Counted from the first letter of the stretch, positions 47,965 through 60,750 are shown. The stretch is 64,000 nt of DNA from Liquidambar formosana (GCA_039720395.1 CM077824.1:29243613-29307612); one strand, 5' to 3'. The notes: generated from the letters alone by a model not told the origin. Numbers and translations: made by a program.

Positions 47965-48559
47965 TCTATAACGGTGTTGGAAGATGCATAGATTTGCGAC
48001 TTTTGTGCAACCATTGATTGTGCTTTGGTACCGTTTTTGCAAATCTGTAAAGAGGCTAGAGAGAGAGAGGAAGCACCCATTGATGGCCATGGATGACTGG
48101 GTCGGTATTGGAGACTTTGCCGGAAGAAAACAGTCGTTGTGATTCCTTGGAGAGGAGATAAAGAGAAAAGAGGGAGTGAAGAAAAATAAAGAGAAAGGAG
48201 GTAGAAAAAGAAGAGTAAAGTTATTAATAGAGTGAATCTATATAATATATAAATATAATTAATAAAGGAAGAGAAAGATAGAGAGAGAGAGAGAGAAACT
48301 GACAAATGAGATATATTACAATTAATAAAGCAAGAGAGATTGTAAGAAAGAGTGAAAGAGAATTGACAGGAGAGAGTTATTGATGGGGTACGGTTTTTAA
48401 CTTTATTTGAGAAAATTTGCTTCTCACGAGGTGCATAGATTTTCTGCAAAGAAGTTGTGCCTTTTCATTTCTTCCAATATAAAAAGGGTAATTATGGAAT
48501 TACACAGTTACGGCTTACGAAATCGTTAAAATGCACTCGGCATATAAAGTATTTTCCTA

Positions 48560-48561
<2 letters not shown>

Positions 48562-48595
<34 letters not shown>
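48562..48595. repeat. (AT)n microsatellite
   Basis: Perfect AT tract. A (GA)n-rich purine zone lies at 48055-48300. The rest of 47965-49510 is AT-rich without a supported gene. Confidence 0.9.
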
Positions 48596-48598
<3 letters not shown>

Positions 48599-49522
48599 AT
48601 TTTAAAATTTTATTTAAAAATATAAAAGGCTTTTATAAAAACTAATCACATCATTTGTTAGAAAACACTATTCTGGAAATTTTTGTAAAATAAAGTTTTT
48701 CCAAAATTCATTGTTTAAGTAGATTATTAGCCATTTTCATGAAACTCTGTGAAAATGAAAGAAAGACTATAAATAACTAAAAAATTCACCTAAATGATAG
48801 ATTTTTTTTATTTATTTAAAATTTCTACAAAATCGTTCAAAATGATGTTTTAGAATGGACAATCCAGCTAGTTTTTATAAAAACTTTTTATATTTTTAAT
48901 GAAACCTTAAAAATTATAAACTAAGTAGGTATACAAATAAATTTTTATTATATAGCCTTCTTTCTTCTTTCTTTCTTTTTTTCTTTTTTTTTTTTAAAGA
49001 ATAAATTTACTAAAACATGACTAATGGCTTTAAATTTGGTCACCAAATAATCAATATTTTGGGTAAGCATTGAGATGCACTAAGGCAGTTGATATTCTTT
49101 TCAGAAAATATTTGATAACAACTTAAGACTTTCCTTCAATTTGCACTTTAGTATAACTTCTTTGTTAATCTTGAAGAAAGCATTCCATCCCAAACACCCA
49201 AGCATCATGAAGATTAAAGTAGGAGGCCACATTAGGATGACTTGACGCGCAACCTAATAACCAATCCTCTTGTAGATTTCTTTAAGTAACAATGGGATCA
49301 GGGCGAACCTAGGAAACTACCTTAAGTGAGACAACTTATTACAACTTATTACATTTTTAGTGATCACGTTTTAACTTAATACCATATAAAGGATAATATT
49401 TGTCAACTTATTACAAATTGACTATATATGTACTTCCAAATGACTATTAACTTCTTTTATTTGGTATTAAGTTGGGAAGTGGTCATCAAAAGAGCAAAAT
49501 ATTAAGAAATGTATATATTTTT

Positions 49523-50191
49523 GGGTTAATTACTTTTTTGTACCTTCAACTTTAGAGGTAGTTTCAATTTAGTCCACAAACTTCAAATCGTCTCAATTTA
49601 GTGACAACTTATAACTTTTTGTTACAATGTAGTCCAAAGGCTGACGTCCATTAGGATTTTTGATGGAAATAGCATGTGCCGCGCACGTGATGTTTACGTG
49701 GAGCCTATGTGGCATCTACCTGACATCCACCTGTGTTATAGTCGACTATAAGTTGTTATAGTCGACTATAAGTTGTTTTAAAAAAAAAAAAAATGTATTC
49801 AAGAGAAACAGTATACTCATTGGAACAAACTCAGTACAAGTGATTTTTTATTTTCTTAAAAGTCAGAACAAAAATTATAAGATTCTAAATATTAATTTGT
49901 TTGGTTGTTGAGAAAGTGAAGGAAAAGAAAAGAATTGGGTTTTTCTTGAAATGTTATAGTCGACTATAACAACTTATAGTCAACTATAACACAGGAGGAT
50001 GCCACATAGGCTCCAAGTAAGCATCATATGTGTGGCATATGCCATTTCTGTCAAAAATCCTAATGGACGTTAGCCTTTGGTCCACATTGCAATAAAAAGT
50101 TATAAGTTGTCACTAAATTGAGACAATTCGAAGTTTGTGGACTAAATTGAAACTACCCCTAAAGTTGAAGGTACAAAAAAGTAATTAACCC
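49523..50191. mobile_element. Mutator-like MITE, 669 bp, about 245 bp TIRs
   Basis: The ends GGGTTAATTACTTTTTTGTA and their inverse TACAAAAAAGTAATTAACCC are perfect. Inverted identity runs for about 245 bp with few mismatches, covering ATTTAGTCCACAAACTTC, AGCCTATGTGGCATC and a TTATAGTCGACTATAA palindrome doublet. Flanked by a perfect 9 bp duplication TATATTTTT (49514-49522 and 50192-50200), the Mutator size. The roughly 180 bp loop is non-coding, so it depends on a transposase elsewhere. Confidence 0.92.
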
Positions 50192-50411
50192 TATATTTTT
50201 TTTAGAATTTTCAGGTGGGGCGTTTACCCCACCCGCTAAGGTGCTGTCTTCACCCCTAAAAGGGATCTATCAAATTTAAATTTAACCCAATCTGTTGGAG
50301 TTGGTTTCCCATGAAAGTACCTTCAGGATTTCTTCTCCCTAGTCACAGGAGTGAAACCAAAATAAGTGAAAAGAAAAGAAATAATTTTCTGCCACCTAAA
50401 ATTTTTATTAA

Positions 50412-50650
50412 ACCCCAAGGGTAGCTTAGTTGGCAAGTGGTCCCACCTCAAGAAGCGAAAATACTGAGTTTGACTCTTATTATCCCTTGGAGCCACCAAA
50501 ATAAGGTTTCTATGGTTCTCATGGGTCTTAGTCTAAGTTAGTCCATATGGATTATAGGATCTAACATGAACCCCAATCTGCTGTCATTCGTTCGAAAACT
50601 CTCTGCCGTGGTTTGTTCAATGGGTTTTCTCGTCATTCAAAAAACAAAAA
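50412..50650 (+). mobile_element. tRNA-derived SINE
   Basis: GGGTAGCTTAGTTGGCAAG (50419-50437) is a strong pol III A box. GAGTTTGACTCTT (50466-50478) is a B-box-like element 29 bases further, a normal tRNA-promoter spacing. A unique body and an A-rich end follow. A different family from the SINEs at 23841 and 30481. Confidence 0.65.
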
Positions 50651-50689
50651 GCAAAAAACAAATTAAAATAAATAAAAGCTTTAAAAAAA

Positions 50690-51130
50690 GAAAAAAAAAG
50701 AAAAGAAAAAGCCTTACCAATAACCTGAGTCAGATGAGGTTGTTGACCATGAAAAATAACTTGATTATGATGATTCCAAATACACCAAAGAACAATAATT
50801 TTTTTAAATACATATCAAATTTATCACAATAAAACTTCATATTAAAGTAAAAACAAATAAGCCAGTCAACAAAAGAGCCAACGAAAATAAGTGGAGTAGC
50901 GCAATGAGATTGAACAAAAGTCCCATATGTGTTCCTAACAAAAATACAAATTTTGAAAATGTGATCTTTTTTTTTTTTTTTTTTGTTGTTAAAAAAATAT
51001 GATCAATATTTTCCCTTGTAGAACAGTAAAAAAGACCATCACTAGGATGCTACATCCACGTTTCAGAAGAAACTCCGTTATCAAAAGGCTCTCACGGATC
51101 AAAAACTACATAAATAATTGCATACGTGTA
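50690..51130 (-). mobile_element. LINE 3' fragment (zinc-RVT to tail)
   Basis: Minus-strand frames give CSTRENIDHIFF (about 51030-50995), like the zinc-binding region after plant LINE RTs, and further on LWCIWNHHNQVIFHGQQPHL (about 50790-50730), the conserved CIW-x-x-(R/H)N block near LINE ORF2 ends. A T17 run interrupts it at about 50968-50985. Boundaries are estimated. Confidence 0.55.
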
Positions 51131-52241
51131 TTAATGTTGGCTAAGAGTGTTGCTCTATCCATTGGAGAGTCAAACCTTTTTTGGTTAGATTAATGGGGAA
51201 TTTTGATTTTTTGGGTTATTGGGTGTGTAAAGAGTAACCATGTACTGCATAAAGGTAGACATATTGTTGCGGATTTTGCAGTTGGTACAATTTTGGATAG
51301 TTTAAAGTGTCTTTACATGGCAGGAGTAAAGCTTAGTATACCCTAATAGTTAATAAAAAAGAAAAAGCAAAAAAAGTGTCTTTTCAATATGCCCAAACAA
51401 TTTATACATTTAGCAATTAGCGTCTATTGAGTTATTCAGTAAAAATGAAACCTAAAATATAAATGACTAAATCTAATTAAATAACAGATTTTGGAAAAAC
51501 TCTATTCTACAAAATTGTTTAAAATTATGTTTTCTAATATACACAATTGTTCAAAAAAATATTTTCTAATATACACACAATTTGCATGAAAACTTTCCAT
51601 ATTTTTCGTAAAACCTTGAAAAGTTCAAAATAAATAAGAGGTGGAAAGAGAGTCAAGAGATGACAACAACGGTCATATCCATTGCTAATGGGTCCACCAT
51701 ACCATCTGCAGAGGTATCTTTAACAACAGTTATCCGTTGCTAAGGATTTTATTTTTGTAGTGGGCGTGGCTTGTTAAGCATTATGAGCTTGAAACATAAG
51801 ATTATGCTTGGACAGGTTGATTGGCGAGCCAGATCAAGCAAAGCTTTTTAACTCAAATTCATTTTACAAAAGTATCTTCGAAACCCTATTTTCTTCATAT
51901 TATTTCATTGAGTATATAATAGAAAAATGGAAAATCAGATGGAATTTTACAATGAAGCGCTAAGAGATGTTGGTTTTAAACTTTTAACCCATTGACAATG
52001 TAACAGTTGTATACAATTCTACACAGAAACGGATTCTTTTAAGATTCCTTTTAAATGAGACGAAGTCCCTTAATGACAAGTATAGAAAAGGTCGTACTCA
52101 GTGTACAAGGCTCCCGCGCATATAGCAGGATCTAGAAGAGGTAAGTAATAGGCGACCTTATCCCCTATTTTGGAGAGGCTGATTCCCAGACTTAAGCCTG
52201 TGACGCAAGGTAATGACAAGAATAGAATGGAATATAAATTA
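51131..52241. other. AT-rich stretch and probable ATG5 3' UTR
   Basis: No gene or bounded repeat recognised at 51131-51950. The part adjacent to 52241 is probably the 3' UTR of the minus-strand ATG5 exons. Confidence 0.5.
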
Positions 52242-52814
52242 TCACATGTTATTTTCTTGTGGAACTTTGACACAAACACAGATATGAAGAAAGTGCTCAG
52301 GGTTCATCAAGTTATTCACCACCCAAGAGAAGGGTATCTCCAATTTCGGTTCAATCCCCTGGATGCGGATGAGCTTGATTTCCGCATTATCAGATGGGCA
52401 GCAAGAGTCCACATCACACGATTTTTCTTCCCCATCTTCCACACTTGCATCTTCCAAAGGGACTCTCTGTACATCCTCAACTTGTATACTGGATATTTCT
52501 TCATTGACCAAGGGTTTGACCGCAAAAAACTCTGGCAGAAGATTTTTCACCGCGTCACGTAATGTGAAGTATTTGCCTGCAGAACCAAACAAATAATGTA
52601 CAGTACTCGTGTAACTAAAACAGATCAAATCATCAGCACATAATACAATGCTCCCTTAAATCACAAAAGGCATATATGAGCTTACCTTCTCTATGAATCT
52701 CAACAGGTCGGTTTATATAAGAGATTTTGTCCCAACTATCAATCTGGGGTGCATCTTCAAAATCATCAAAATCCTCACTGACACTCCAAACATACAATCG
52801 AACAGGAATTCTGT
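52242..52814 (-). CDS. ATG5: Autophagy protein 5 (ATG5), last two coding exons
   Basis: ATG5 is conjugated to ATG12 and, with ATG16, promotes ATG8 lipidation on the phagophore. Two minus-strand exons are seen: 52814-52686 (RIPVRLYVWSVSEDFDDFED, IDSWDKISYINRPVEIHRE) and 52576-52242 (GKYFTLRDAVKNLLPEFF, IKLIRIQGIEPKLEIPFSWV, NNLMNPEHFLHICV, TGA). Both junctions have GT/AG and restore Gly at the join. They are the C-terminal ubiquitin-fold half, about 154 residues, with an acidic insertion between LVNEE and AEIKLIRIQ as in plant ATG5. The N-terminal exons, including the ATG12 acceptor Lys, were not found to the right up to the window end. The sequence is intact, so the gene either continues beyond 64000 through a very long intron or is a partial copy. 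Confidence 0.9.
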
Positions 52815-54300
52815 CTGATCAGAAGTCAAACAGCAACAGAAATTAAAACAAAAACAAAACAAAGAAAACAGGGACTTAAATCACAAAACTTTCAATCAAA
52901 GATAAATGGCATCTAAATGTTTTTCCTTTATGAGCATGATTAAGGAAAAAAAATTAATAAACAACTTGTTATCAAACTCAGGTGGCTAAGACCTAAGAAA
53001 GTCACATATTGCAATATAGAATTCAACCTCAAAATGTGGACTGCATGTTATAAATGGGGTGCATTACAGCTTTAAAAAATTCTTAGGAAAACCGCTCAAA
53101 ATCAAAACTATGATGGAAAACTTGAAAGCATTTCCTGGCATACTAGCATTGTCAATGTCATTACACTAAGCCCGTTTGGGCTGGAATGTTCCCTTCCAGC
53201 AGGCGAAGAAAACACGAATAGCCTCCCATTTCATACTAATTAGCTTCTTCGCCAATTCAGTTAAATCAGTTCATTTTGGCACATATCAGCCAATTTTCCT
53301 TTTGAATTTCCTTTTGAGATTTTGGCACTTGGGTTCTGAATTCTGTAGTTTCCTCAAAACAAAAAATAAAAAAAATAAAAAAATTGGGTATCTGATTATT
53401 ATTCTTAATTTTTATTTGAAAGAAGAATTAAAGCTACTTGCATTCATCATAAATTTTCATGACAGCTAATCAGAACAAAACAATAAATTGATCTGTAATG
53501 GTATATGTTATTCCAAAAGCGAAACCTATACACCTATCAAACCAGACTTGACAACCTTGGTAGATATTTTTCCACTGTAGTGTTTTAGAGGAAAGAAGAG
53601 TCTAAATTGTTCTAATACCGTATCATATCTGTACAACAATAATCGAAATTGGAATCAACACAATGTAGGCCTTTCATCAACAGGACTTCATTATATTTGA
53701 ACTTCTAAAAATATTCCAAAGTCCAAACAGACTTCCTATAAAATTTCTCAAGTAAAGACAAATGAACTAGTCTTTTTCATTTTCCAATAAATGTATGCCT
53801 GTGTTTGCAGGGGGTGTTTTGTGCATGTGTACGTCTTTGCATTGTGTGTGCACATGTGCACTGAGTAGATTATCTTTTTCAGATTAATTATATATGGATT
53901 ATAAACCCTTTATCTAGTGACTCAATTGCTGTCCTCTTCGAATTTGGAAGACATTTAATTGTCATAGTTTTACTAATTTTTGAGTTTTCTACTGCTGCTT
54001 GTTTTTTTTTTTCCTAGTTGGTAACACAACTATTTTGAGATGGTCAAGATGAGGTGCCTTCACTGCATGGTGTCTATTGATAAAAGTGTTTAACAAAAGA
54101 TGGGCAGAGCCAAAACTAGGACTATAGAGGGACTTCCTGGAAAGTTGAGGTTGTAAGATAAAAGATCTTACAACTGTTGCTGATAAAAAGACAAAAAAAA
54201 AAAAGGAAAAAAAAAAAAGAAAGAAAGGTTGTAAGATAAAAGAGACCCAGGTACACCTTGTAATGCCATAAACTTCTGCTCTTATGTTGCATTGTTGTTA
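52815..54300 (-). other. Probable ATG5 intron sequence
   Basis: AT-rich, no further ATG5 exon recognised on the minus strand. Contains A-runs near 54195-54222 and a GT-rich stretch near 53815-53860. Confidence 0.5.
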
Positions 54301-54393
54301 ATGATATATCATTGGTAAAAATGCAAACCTGGAATTTTTATTTAGAGAGAGAAGCTCTCGGCGCATGTTAGGATTCTTTTAGTTTGCTATCGT

Positions 54394-56697
54394 GTGCCCT
54401 TCCTTTTTCAAAGATTTGGCTGTCGATTATCCCAGCGATGGAGCTCCAGTGACTGGTTTGCTGCTGATCTGATCCCTGTTCGATCCGCTTCTCTGCTGAT
54501 GGGGAAGATTTTCCAAGTTGATGATAAGACGTCCGAGATTTCTGTGTTTGACGGTAGCAGGGGCAAATTTTTAAGGATCAACAAGAAGGGGAGGAATTTC
54601 TCTAAAGACGTCTTTTTGGAGAGTTTTCGTTTGAAAATTTACTACTTTTGTTGAAGATATTCTCAACAATGGTTCTAGGGCTAAATTGTACTGGAAAGAG
54701 ATGGAAGTTTTTAGAGAAGTGGTGGCGATGGTCCGATCTAATGAGAGAGGTAGAGCGATCTTCTTTTCAGAGTTTCCTTTCAACCATAGCAAGAGTATGG
54801 TGATTATCCCAAAGGGTTTTGGTGCAGAGGGTTTTGGCACGATGGGTTGGAAGGCTTTCGTGTTTTCATTGAAGGAGTGCCTCTCTTGTGTAAGTCTTCC
54901 TCGTAAAGCTCTTATCTGTTCGATTCCCCTTCTCCATTCTTCTTACCTTAGTGTCGCTGGTGGTGGGTGTATGCAATGCGATAGCGGTGGATAACAGAAT
55001 TATCTTCAAGGTCAGTGATAAGGATGTTGAGAATAGAACGACGTTCTTAAAATCGTGTTTAGTGGGTCGATTCTTGGGCGATGGAGGTTCAATCCCGACA
55101 GTTGAAAAATGGGCTTCGAAGATGTGGGGTGTCAGCACTGGGTTAAGGTTCACTCTTTGGTTGATGGTTTACTCCTTTTCCATTTTTCTTCTGAAATTGA
55201 AGCTTGTGGAGTGTTGAATAAAGGCTGTAGATGTAAAGAGGGAGTCTATCTTCATTTGGATCAGGGGGGTTTAAGGCGGGGTGTACTAGTACGATGAATA
55301 GTGAAGGTAAGAGGTGGATTCAAATTGTGGGTATCCCTGTTCATGTTTGGTGTTGGGACCTTTTCAAATCAATTGGGGATTTCTGCAGGGGTTTCTTAGA
55401 TGTGGATATTGACTGGGAAGGGAGATGGGATAAGGTGAGGTTACTGGTTAAGAGTGTTAGCTCTGTTTCCAGCTTTGTGGGAGTATCAACCTTTGGTGTT
55501 TGCTATCGGTTGTAGGTGTTTGAAGAATCTCAACCCCTTCTTATGCCTGTGCGTAGCGGCCTTGCAGGTGCTTTCCTCTCGAGGTGTTATGGTGAGTCTA
55601 TATCGAGTGATGTTGCTACCGATGTCTCACATGGCCACTCTATGGAAGGTCTAGAAGCGAGAGGTAGACAATGGTCTGCTTCTCACGCACACTAGGAGAG
55701 GGTGGAGGTGTCTCGTGCTACTAAGGTAGGTGAGGCTAGAGTATGTGGCAACAAATGCATGGTGCATCGTACGGTTTGGAGTTCAAAATTAGATCCGATG
55801 TTGAGCTTTGAGAAGGAGGGTGTGTCACGTAAGGGGAAAGCTAAACTGGTGGTGTGCAATGCACATGAAGATCTAAAGGGGAATGGCCAGCTTTTGGGCC
55901 GAAATGCACCTCCTCTTTCTATAGGTGGCCCCCCTTCTTCTACTGGGCAGGATGATTTTTTTGGGCTTGGGTATGAGTCAGTTGCTCAAGCCCAACGCTC
56001 ATCTTCTCTTTCTTTGCTTGAGAAGACTTGTGTCGATGTTGTTAATCAGTTTATTCCTGGTTATAGTGCTCTGGATGATCTCAGGAGACCTGATTTTGAA
56101 GCATGTAGCAGTCATATGGTGGATTTCAGACCTTCTACTGATAGGAGTGTTATGGGAGATTGTAAAGTTTTGGCTGCCGCCATTTGTGCTAAGGTTGAGG
56201 AGGGCAGAGTGCGAGGTGATTCTTTTTCCCACGGTACAGTGTCAAACTCAGATTTTGAGTATGATAGTAGATGCTCTTCAAGTACTGGCCTTTCTGATCC
56301 TGTTGATTGTATCCCTATTGATATGATTGCACCACATTTTGATGGTGATAATAGGGGAGGGATGGATGGTAATCTTTTGTTAGAATATAGCACTGTGAGG
56401 GAGGTAGAAGTTTCTGATTGGGTCAAATCTCGGGTTAGGGGATTAGGCAAATTCTTAGGAGTGTCTTTTGGTGGTTATGAGGAGGAGGCTATTTCTCTGT
56501 TTTTTGCTATTGAAAAATGGTGGAGATCAGATGGAATTGTTTCTCCTAGAAGGAAAATGGTGAGCCCTGCAGAGAGAAGGAGATGTGAATTAAAAAAATT
56601 AGAGAGCTCTGTTAATTACGAAGGGAGAAATGGAACTTTATTGGTAGAGGGAGCAGGAAATGGGACGGTTAGTAATTTAGAATTGGTTGCTTTATGA
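54394..56697 (+). pseudogene. LINE ORF1 (nucleic-acid binding, DUF4283-like)
   Basis: Plant LINE ORF1s encode an RNA-binding protein with a DUF4283 region. Pieces here: 54394-54654 (MGKIFQVDDKTSEISVFDG), 54686-54994 (SNERGRAIFFSEFPFN, GWKAFVFSLKECL), 55294-55515 (WIQIVGIPVHVWCWDLFKSI, RWDKVRLLVKS, the C-terminal half of DUF4283), then an open 55702-56697 frame of 331 residues that is mostly low-similarity linker. Frame changes lie between these blocks. Its stop TGA overlaps the presumed ORF2 start as ATGA at 56694-56697. Confidence 0.75.
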
Positions 56698-59600
56698 ATT
56701 TACAAATTATAGTTGGAATGTTAGAAGTTTGAATTGTAGAGAAAGGAGGAGGAGGAGGATTAAGTTAGCAATTAAGAAGTGGAGAGGTGATGTTGTGATT
56801 TTTCAAGAGTCCAAAATTGAAGCCATGGACAAAGTTTTAGTGAAGGGTTTGTGGGTTGGTAATTATATGAAGTGGGTGGAATTAGGCGCTCGAGGTATAG
56901 GGGGTATCTTAATCATGTGGGATAACAGGGTTATCACTAAACTGGATGATGAGGGTGGTTCTTTTTCAACTTCTTGTTTGTTTAAGAATACTGGTGATGG
57001 TTTTGAATGGGCTCTTTCCTGGGTGTATAGTCCTAATGATGACTCTCTTAAACTGTCTTTTTGGTTGGAATTGGAAAGGGTTTATGATAAATGGGGAGTC
57101 CCATGGTGTATAGCTGGTGATTTTAATGTTGTGAGATTTCCTAATGAGAAAAAAGATTGCACTGTTTCCTCGTCAGCAATGCATTCATTTTCTGATTTTA
57201 TGGAAGGTAATGAGCTCATTGATCCCCCTTTTGTTGGTCGTTAGTTCACTTGGTCGAACAATAGGGATCAACCTAGTCTCTCGAGATTAGACAGGTTTCT
57301 TTTTTCTCCTTCTTGGGAAGAACACTTTCCTAGAGCCATTCAATCCGCTCTTCCTCGTCCTCTTTCTGATCATGTGTCTCTTCTACTTGATAGTGAAGGT
57401 TTGAGAATTTCTAGACGCCCTTTTCGATTTGAAAATATGTGGCTAGAAGTTGAAGGTTTCTCTTCTTTAGTTAAAACTTGGTGGGATTCTTTTCTGTTTG
57501 ATGGCTCTCCTAGTTTTGTTTTGGCCAAGAAGTTGAAGGCGTTAAAAGATTGTTTAAAGGTGTGGAACAAGGAGGTGTTTGGTAACATTAAGGAATCTAT
57601 TGCCAGAGATCTGGATACTATCCATTTTTATGATGAGAAGGAAGGGGTGGATGGTCTATTAGAAGCGGATAAGGTTGCTAGAGTGGAAGCCAAAGCAGAA
57701 TTTGCTAAGCTTGCTCGGTTGGAGGAAATTAGTTGGAGGCAAAAATCTCGGGTTACTTGGTTAAAAGAAGGTGATAATAATACCAAGTTCTTTCATAGGG
57801 TTGCTAATGCTCATAAAAGAGTAAACTTTATCGGGAAACTAAGAGTGAATGGTACTCTTGTGGAGGAGGACATCTTTTCTAAAGAGATTGTTGACTTTTA
57901 TGAGAACCTTTTTTATGAAGAGGAGGATAGGCGTCCCCTTGTTGATGACTTGGTTTTTAATGCCATTGATCATGTTGAAGCGAATTGTATGGAAAAGTCC
58001 TTCAAAGAAGAGGAGGGTCTAGAGGCTTCTTAATTCTTTGAGTGGAGATAAAGCTCCCAGTCCGGATGGAATGTCTATTGCTTTTTTCCAAAGATGTTGG
58101 GGGGTGGTTAGAGATGATGTTATGAAGGTTTTTGCGGAGTTCTTTGAAAAGTCTTTGTTTGAGAAAAGTTTTAATGCCAATTTTATTGCTCTTGTTCCTA
58201 AGAAAGGGGAGGCGGTGGATGTTCGTGATTTTCGTCCTATCTCTTTGTTGAATAGTGTTTTTAAAATCATCTCTAAAGTCTTGGCTTTGAGACTTGCTAA
58301 AGTGGTTGGGAAACTTGTTTCACCTTCTCAATTTGCTTTTATTAAGGGGCTTCAAATCGTGGATGCGTCTCTTGTGGCCAATGAATGTGTGGATTTTAGA
58401 ATCAAGTTTGGGGATCCGGGGGTGTTGACCAAGATTGATTTGGAAAAGGCGTATGATCATGTGAATTGGAATTTCCTCATTTATATTCTTAGAAGGATGG
58501 GTTTTGGGGTTAAATGGTGCAAATGGATCTTTTGGTGTATCTCTACTCCCATTTTCTCAGTTTTGGTAAATGGAACTCCTTATTGTTTTTTTCATAGTTC
58601 AAGAGGCATCCATCAAGGGACCCCCTTTCTCCCCTACTCTTTATTTTAGCCATGGAAGTTTTGAGTAAATTTATTGCTAAATACATGGAGGCCAATTTAT
58701 TAGAGGGCTTCAAGGTTGCTGATGGGTAGTTTGGGATAGGGAAGTTTTCCCATTTACTCTTTGCTGATGATGCCCTTCTCTTTTGTGGTGTCAATGAGGA
58801 GCATATGCTCAATTTAAGGATGATTCTTCTTTGTTTTGAAGCGGTTTCGGGCCTCAAAGTTAACCTTGGCAAGAGTGAAATTATCCCAATGGGTAGAATG
58901 GAGAATATTGAAGCTCTTGCTAGTATCCTTAGTTGCAAGATTGGAAAGTTGCCGGCTACTTTCCTTGGTCTCCCTTTGGGCGCTTGCTTTAAAGATTCTA
59001 AAGTTTGGGATCCTATGATTGAGAGGGTGGAAAAAAGACTTAGTGGTTGGAAAAAAGGATACCTTTCAAAAGGGGGAAAGTTGACTCTTATTCATAGTGT
59101 TTCGAGTAGTATTCCTATTTATTTCATGTCTATCCACAAAATCCCAATATCGGTTTCCAAGAGGTTGGAAAGATTCCAAAGAGAATTTTTGTGGAATGGT
59201 GTAGGTGGTGAAAGAAAATACCATCTTGTTGATTGGCATACCATTTACCTCCCAAAGAAATTTGGTGGGTTGGGCATTAGGTCAATTTCCATTACCAATC
59301 AAGCTCTTATGGGTAAATGGTTATGGAGATTTGGGAAGGGTGAAATAGGTTTATGGAGAGATGTTGTTATTTAGAAGTATGGAATCACAAGTGAAGGTTG
59401 GTGGACTAGGGAGGTAAGGGGAACCCATGGCGTGGGCCTTTGGAAGGCTATTTTGCAAGGTTTTGATGTTTTTTATGAGAAAGTTGGATTTATAGTAGGG
59501 GGGTAATAGAGTGAGATTTTGGAAAGATGTTTGGTGTTCCAATTTACCTCTTATGGTGGTTTTCCTGGAATTATATGATATTGCAATGGATAACGAAGCT

Positions 59601-60330
59601 TTGGTTTTGGATTACATGGTTGAGACGCTTGGGGCCATACATTGGAATGTCATCTTTTTGCACCATTTCAATAATTGGGAGTTAGAAAGTGTTATGAATT
59701 TTTTTCAACTTCTTTATGATAGATTTTGGTGGGTGAGAATGATACCTTGGTGTGGCGTAAGGACTCTAAAGGTTTATTCTCTGTGAAATCTTTCTACAAT
59801 GCTTTGAGTCCTCTAGGAGTTCCATTTCTACCAGCTAAGAATATATAGATCGCTTCGGTTCCCTCTAAAGTGGCCTTCTTTTGTTGGTTAGTGGGGAGTG
59901 ATAAGTGCTTGACTTTGAATCATCTTATTGAGAGAAGGTGGCCTATGCCAAATAGGTGTATCTTATGCAAAGAGGAGGCGGAGATGGTTGATCATCTTTC
60001 CATCCACTGTATGGTTGCTAGAAATCTTTCGATGCTTACTTTTAATATGTTTGCTATTCATTGGTTCTCCTTTCTTCTACTCATGACCTTCTTAGTGGTT
60101 AGTGGTTTAAAGGGGGGAGAAAGGAGTCTAAGGTGATTTGGAGAATGGCCCCTTATGCTATTTTTTGGTGTATTTGGAGGGAGAGGAACCAAAGAACTTT
60201 TGAAGGAATTGAGAAGTTGCTCATAGACATTAAATCTTTTTTTGTTAAATCTCTTTTCTTGTGGTATGCTAGTTATGCTAATTGTAACAACCTCACTTTC
60301 GTTCACTTTGTTGACCTTCTCAAATGTTAG
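56694..60330 (+). pseudogene. LINE ORF2: endonuclease, RT, zinc-binding region
   Basis: Endonuclease (to 57241): VVIFQESKIEAM, WVYSPNDDSLKLSFWLELE, WCIAGDFNVVRFPNEKKDC. A TAG at 57242 follows VGR. RT upstream linker (57374-58033): SRVTWLKEGDNNTKFFHRVA. RT: DKAPSPDGMSIAFFQRCW, VRDFRPISLLNSVFKIISKV, QFAFIKGLQIVDASLVANE, LTKIDLEKAYDHVNWNFL, and an intact FADDALLFC box near 58760. Zinc region near 59860-60030: VAFFCWLVGSDKCLTLNHL, RCILCKEEAEMVDHL. Lesions: a 1 bp shift within the first 20 bases of ORF2, frameshifts near 58025 and 58625, stops near 58728 and 59372, and more before the zinc region. Confidence 0.88.
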
Positions 60331-60644
60331 AGGGGTCTTCTCATTAGTGCTTGTATATGTCTCATGTACTTGGGCTATGCTATTTTGTTATTAATACATA
60401 ATTTACTTCATTAAAAAAAATGATATACCATTGGTCTCATTAAAAATCAAATTCTGAGAACATATTGTAAAAAAAACTTCATGTGATATGGAATTTAATA
60501 ATTTGTAATTATTGCAATTGAGTTTATTAATTTGACCAAGTAATTACAGGATTTGTAAAAAATATTTTGGAATAAATGAGCTGTCAAATGATATGCTCAG
60601 CAGAAAGCAATTTTGATCCTTTTGCCTATGGTAATGGTTAAAAA

Positions 60645-60648
<4 letters not shown>

Positions 60649-60691
<43 letters not shown>
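60649..60691. repeat. (AT)n microsatellite
   Basis: Perfect AT run between the LINE and the terminal LTR element. The interval 60436-60750 holds nothing else recognisable. Confidence 0.95.
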
Positions 60692-60693
<2 letters not shown>

Positions 60694-60750
60694 ACATATA
60701 TTTATGAGTGCTTCACAGTTGCAGGACGTTGCGGGAGCTTGTGTTGTGAG

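Larger units (their letters stand above)
54317..60419 (+). mobile_element. Full-length L1-type LINE, 6.1 kb
   Basis: Bounded by a 16 bp target duplication, ATGATATATCATTGGT (54301-54316) and ATGATATACCATTGGT (60420-60435), one mismatch. It ends in TTCATT-A8. Order: ORF1 with a DUF4283-like region, ORF2 with endonuclease, RT and zinc-binding region. Both the 5' end and ORF1 are present, which is rare for a LINE copy. Multiple frameshifts and stops make it dead. It lies antisense to the ATG5 exons. Confidence 0.93.

Noticed and set aside
47919..48449. 176-codon minus-strand open frame
   Set aside because: Ser/Leu/Phe-rich low-complexity reading of a GA-rich tract running into the minisatellite; no recognisable motif.
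55702..56697. Stand-alone host gene of 331 codons
   Set aside because: Lies between DUF4283-like ORF1 pieces and the ORF2 endonuclease within LINE target duplications; it is the ORF1 3' part.
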